Made by a program: the position numbers and the translations under genes. Below, piece after piece: positions 63,218 through 64,000 of a stretch of DNA of 64,000 nucleotides. Source of the DNA: Entamoeba invadens IP1 (taxonomy: Eukaryota; Evosea; Mastigamoebida; Endamoebidae); contig NW_004191750.1 of NCBI RefSeq assembly GCF_000330505.1, forward strand, positions 653,470 through 717,469, in the 5' to 3' direction. The notes below the pieces were generated by a model that ran no database searches, was not told where the DNA came from, and was given only the letters and a program-made list of their open reading frames with translations. Numbering within the stretch: position 1 is the first letter of the stretch; the number at the start of each line of letters is the position of its first letter.

Positions 63218-64000
63218 ATGAGTAGCCCGGACGACATTGAGATGTTTGTTTTGTTTCACAACAATAACATTTTAATAACATTTTCATGAAAAAGTGAAGA
63301 AGAAAATGACCTGAAGAAAGCGACAGGATTCTCCATACAACGACGACACCTACATCCTCCAACAAATGAATGATTTCAATTGCCACTTGGACCAAATGGT
63401 GAAAGAGCATTTAGAGAATCAAAAGCAGTTTTCTGCGAAATACAAAGAAGCCATCAAATCGATGTCTGAAGAAATTGTGAAGTATCGAGCAACAACCAGC
63501 GCAATGCAAGAAGGCTATTTGAAACTTCTTGAAGACACAAGAAGAGAAAACAACACCACATTTTCAAAGGAAGTCGGGCAGCTGGCGATAAACGAGAAAT
63601 TACAAGACATTCAGAAGAAAATGTCGGCGTCGACGGAACAATTCAACACGCGCAATCGGGAAGTGAAGGAGTTAGTCGAGACCACTGCGAAAAAGTTGAA
63701 CTTCGACGAGATGAAGGCAATGAAAGAGCGCGTCGAGCAGATCGTCAAAGCGTTACGGGAAATCAAAAACACAATGGAGATTGTCGCAACGAAGTCGGAG
63801 GATTTAAAGACCCAACAAATGTTATTAAACGAGGAATTGGGGTATGTATTAGCGAAGGTTTCGCTTGAGCAGAAGACTGCAACGATTGTCAAGAAAGTGA
63901 TCGAGACCAAAAACGTCGAGTTAGTCGCCAAAGCTTTTATTGGCAACCCTAAGATGTTCGATTCCAGAACGCTTAATACTAGCGATCTTTTGGACATTCT
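63218..64000 (+). CDS. Coiled-coil protein, two exons, runs off window
   Basis: Exon 63218-63243 (26 nt) and exon from 63317 to the window end; intron 73 bp, GTTTGT...AAG, phase 2. The protein starts MSSPDDIEIKRQDS and continues for about 228 codons without a stop. Most of it is a long coiled coil (for example LNFDEMKAMKERVEQIVKALREI), with a possible second domain beginning near the edge (LVAKAFIGNPKMFDS). I do not recognise the family. Elevated GC supports coding. Without splicing, an in-frame TGA blocks the upstream frame. Confidence 0.6.

Noticed and set aside
63611..63997. 128-codon minus-strand frame at the window end
   Set aside because: Shadow of the plus-strand coiled-coil gene, whose frame is open throughout.
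1..64000. CRISPR arrays, bacterial promoters, ribosome binding sites or operons
   Set aside because: None seen; the window is eukaryotic, with spliced genes and no regularly spaced repeats of that type.

Overview
The window is nuclear DNA of a protist, almost certainly an Entamoeba. Intergenic DNA is extremely AT-rich and gene-sized ORFs are compact. Nearly every intron I can place starts GTTTGT or GTTTGC and ends TAG, CAG or AAG, which is the Entamoeba splice signature. The gene content fits too: LRR-PP2C phosphatase, TLDc protein, RhoGEF and RhoGAP, Rab GTPases, beta-amylase, MIF, and the 'FFPDFF' start of a serine acetyltransferase. Codon use is less AT-biased than I expect for E. histolytica, so I lean to E. 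invadens; that species call is inference.

Layout. 1-204 holds the start of a serine acetyltransferase cut by the window edge. 721-4083 is a 3.36-kb PIF/Harbinger-like (DDE_4) transposon with identical 431-bp inverted repeats around broken coding frames. 4.2-13.3 kb: ribosomal protein eS12, a RhoGEF, a beta-propeller protein, a Cys-rich secreted protein, casein kinase 2 beta, a zinc-finger/S74-autoprotease/multi-TM protein that looks like a membrane-tethered transcription factor, and a TLDc protein. 13.7-18.3 kb: a three-exon GOST-like 7TM protein, a WDR53-like protein and a small tail-anchored protein. 18.3-20.9 kb is a gene desert. 20.9-28.8 kb: an orphan protein, PLRG1, a three-exon Sec61 beta, importin alpha, a PAM2-motif protein, a DHX15/Prp43 helicase and a thioredoxin. 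28.9-38.7 kb: a UBR1-like E3 ligase, a degenerate Rab-like pseudo-GTPase, a MITE and a large surface protein. 38.8-47.5 kb: PH-RhoGAP, LRR-PP2C, a five-exon Rab with a 6-nt microexon, an LRR protein and an unknown protein. 47.5-52.2 kb is gene-poor with beta-amylase and a second inverted-repeat element. 52.2-64 kb: secreted thioredoxin, tRNase Z, a zinc-ribbon coiled-coil protein, the GPI8 transamidase and MIF sharing a minisatellite promoter, ribosomal protein uS17, a USP deubiquitinase, a PUF protein with a CCCH finger, and two head-to-head coiled-coil genes, one cut by the window end.

The genes are mostly housekeeping (translation, splicing, ER translocation, GPI anchoring, ubiquitin, trafficking) and are not organised as operons. 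Several spliced models below join exons that no single reading frame shows; they rest on phase agreement, splice signals and family homology recognised by eye, not on a database search.
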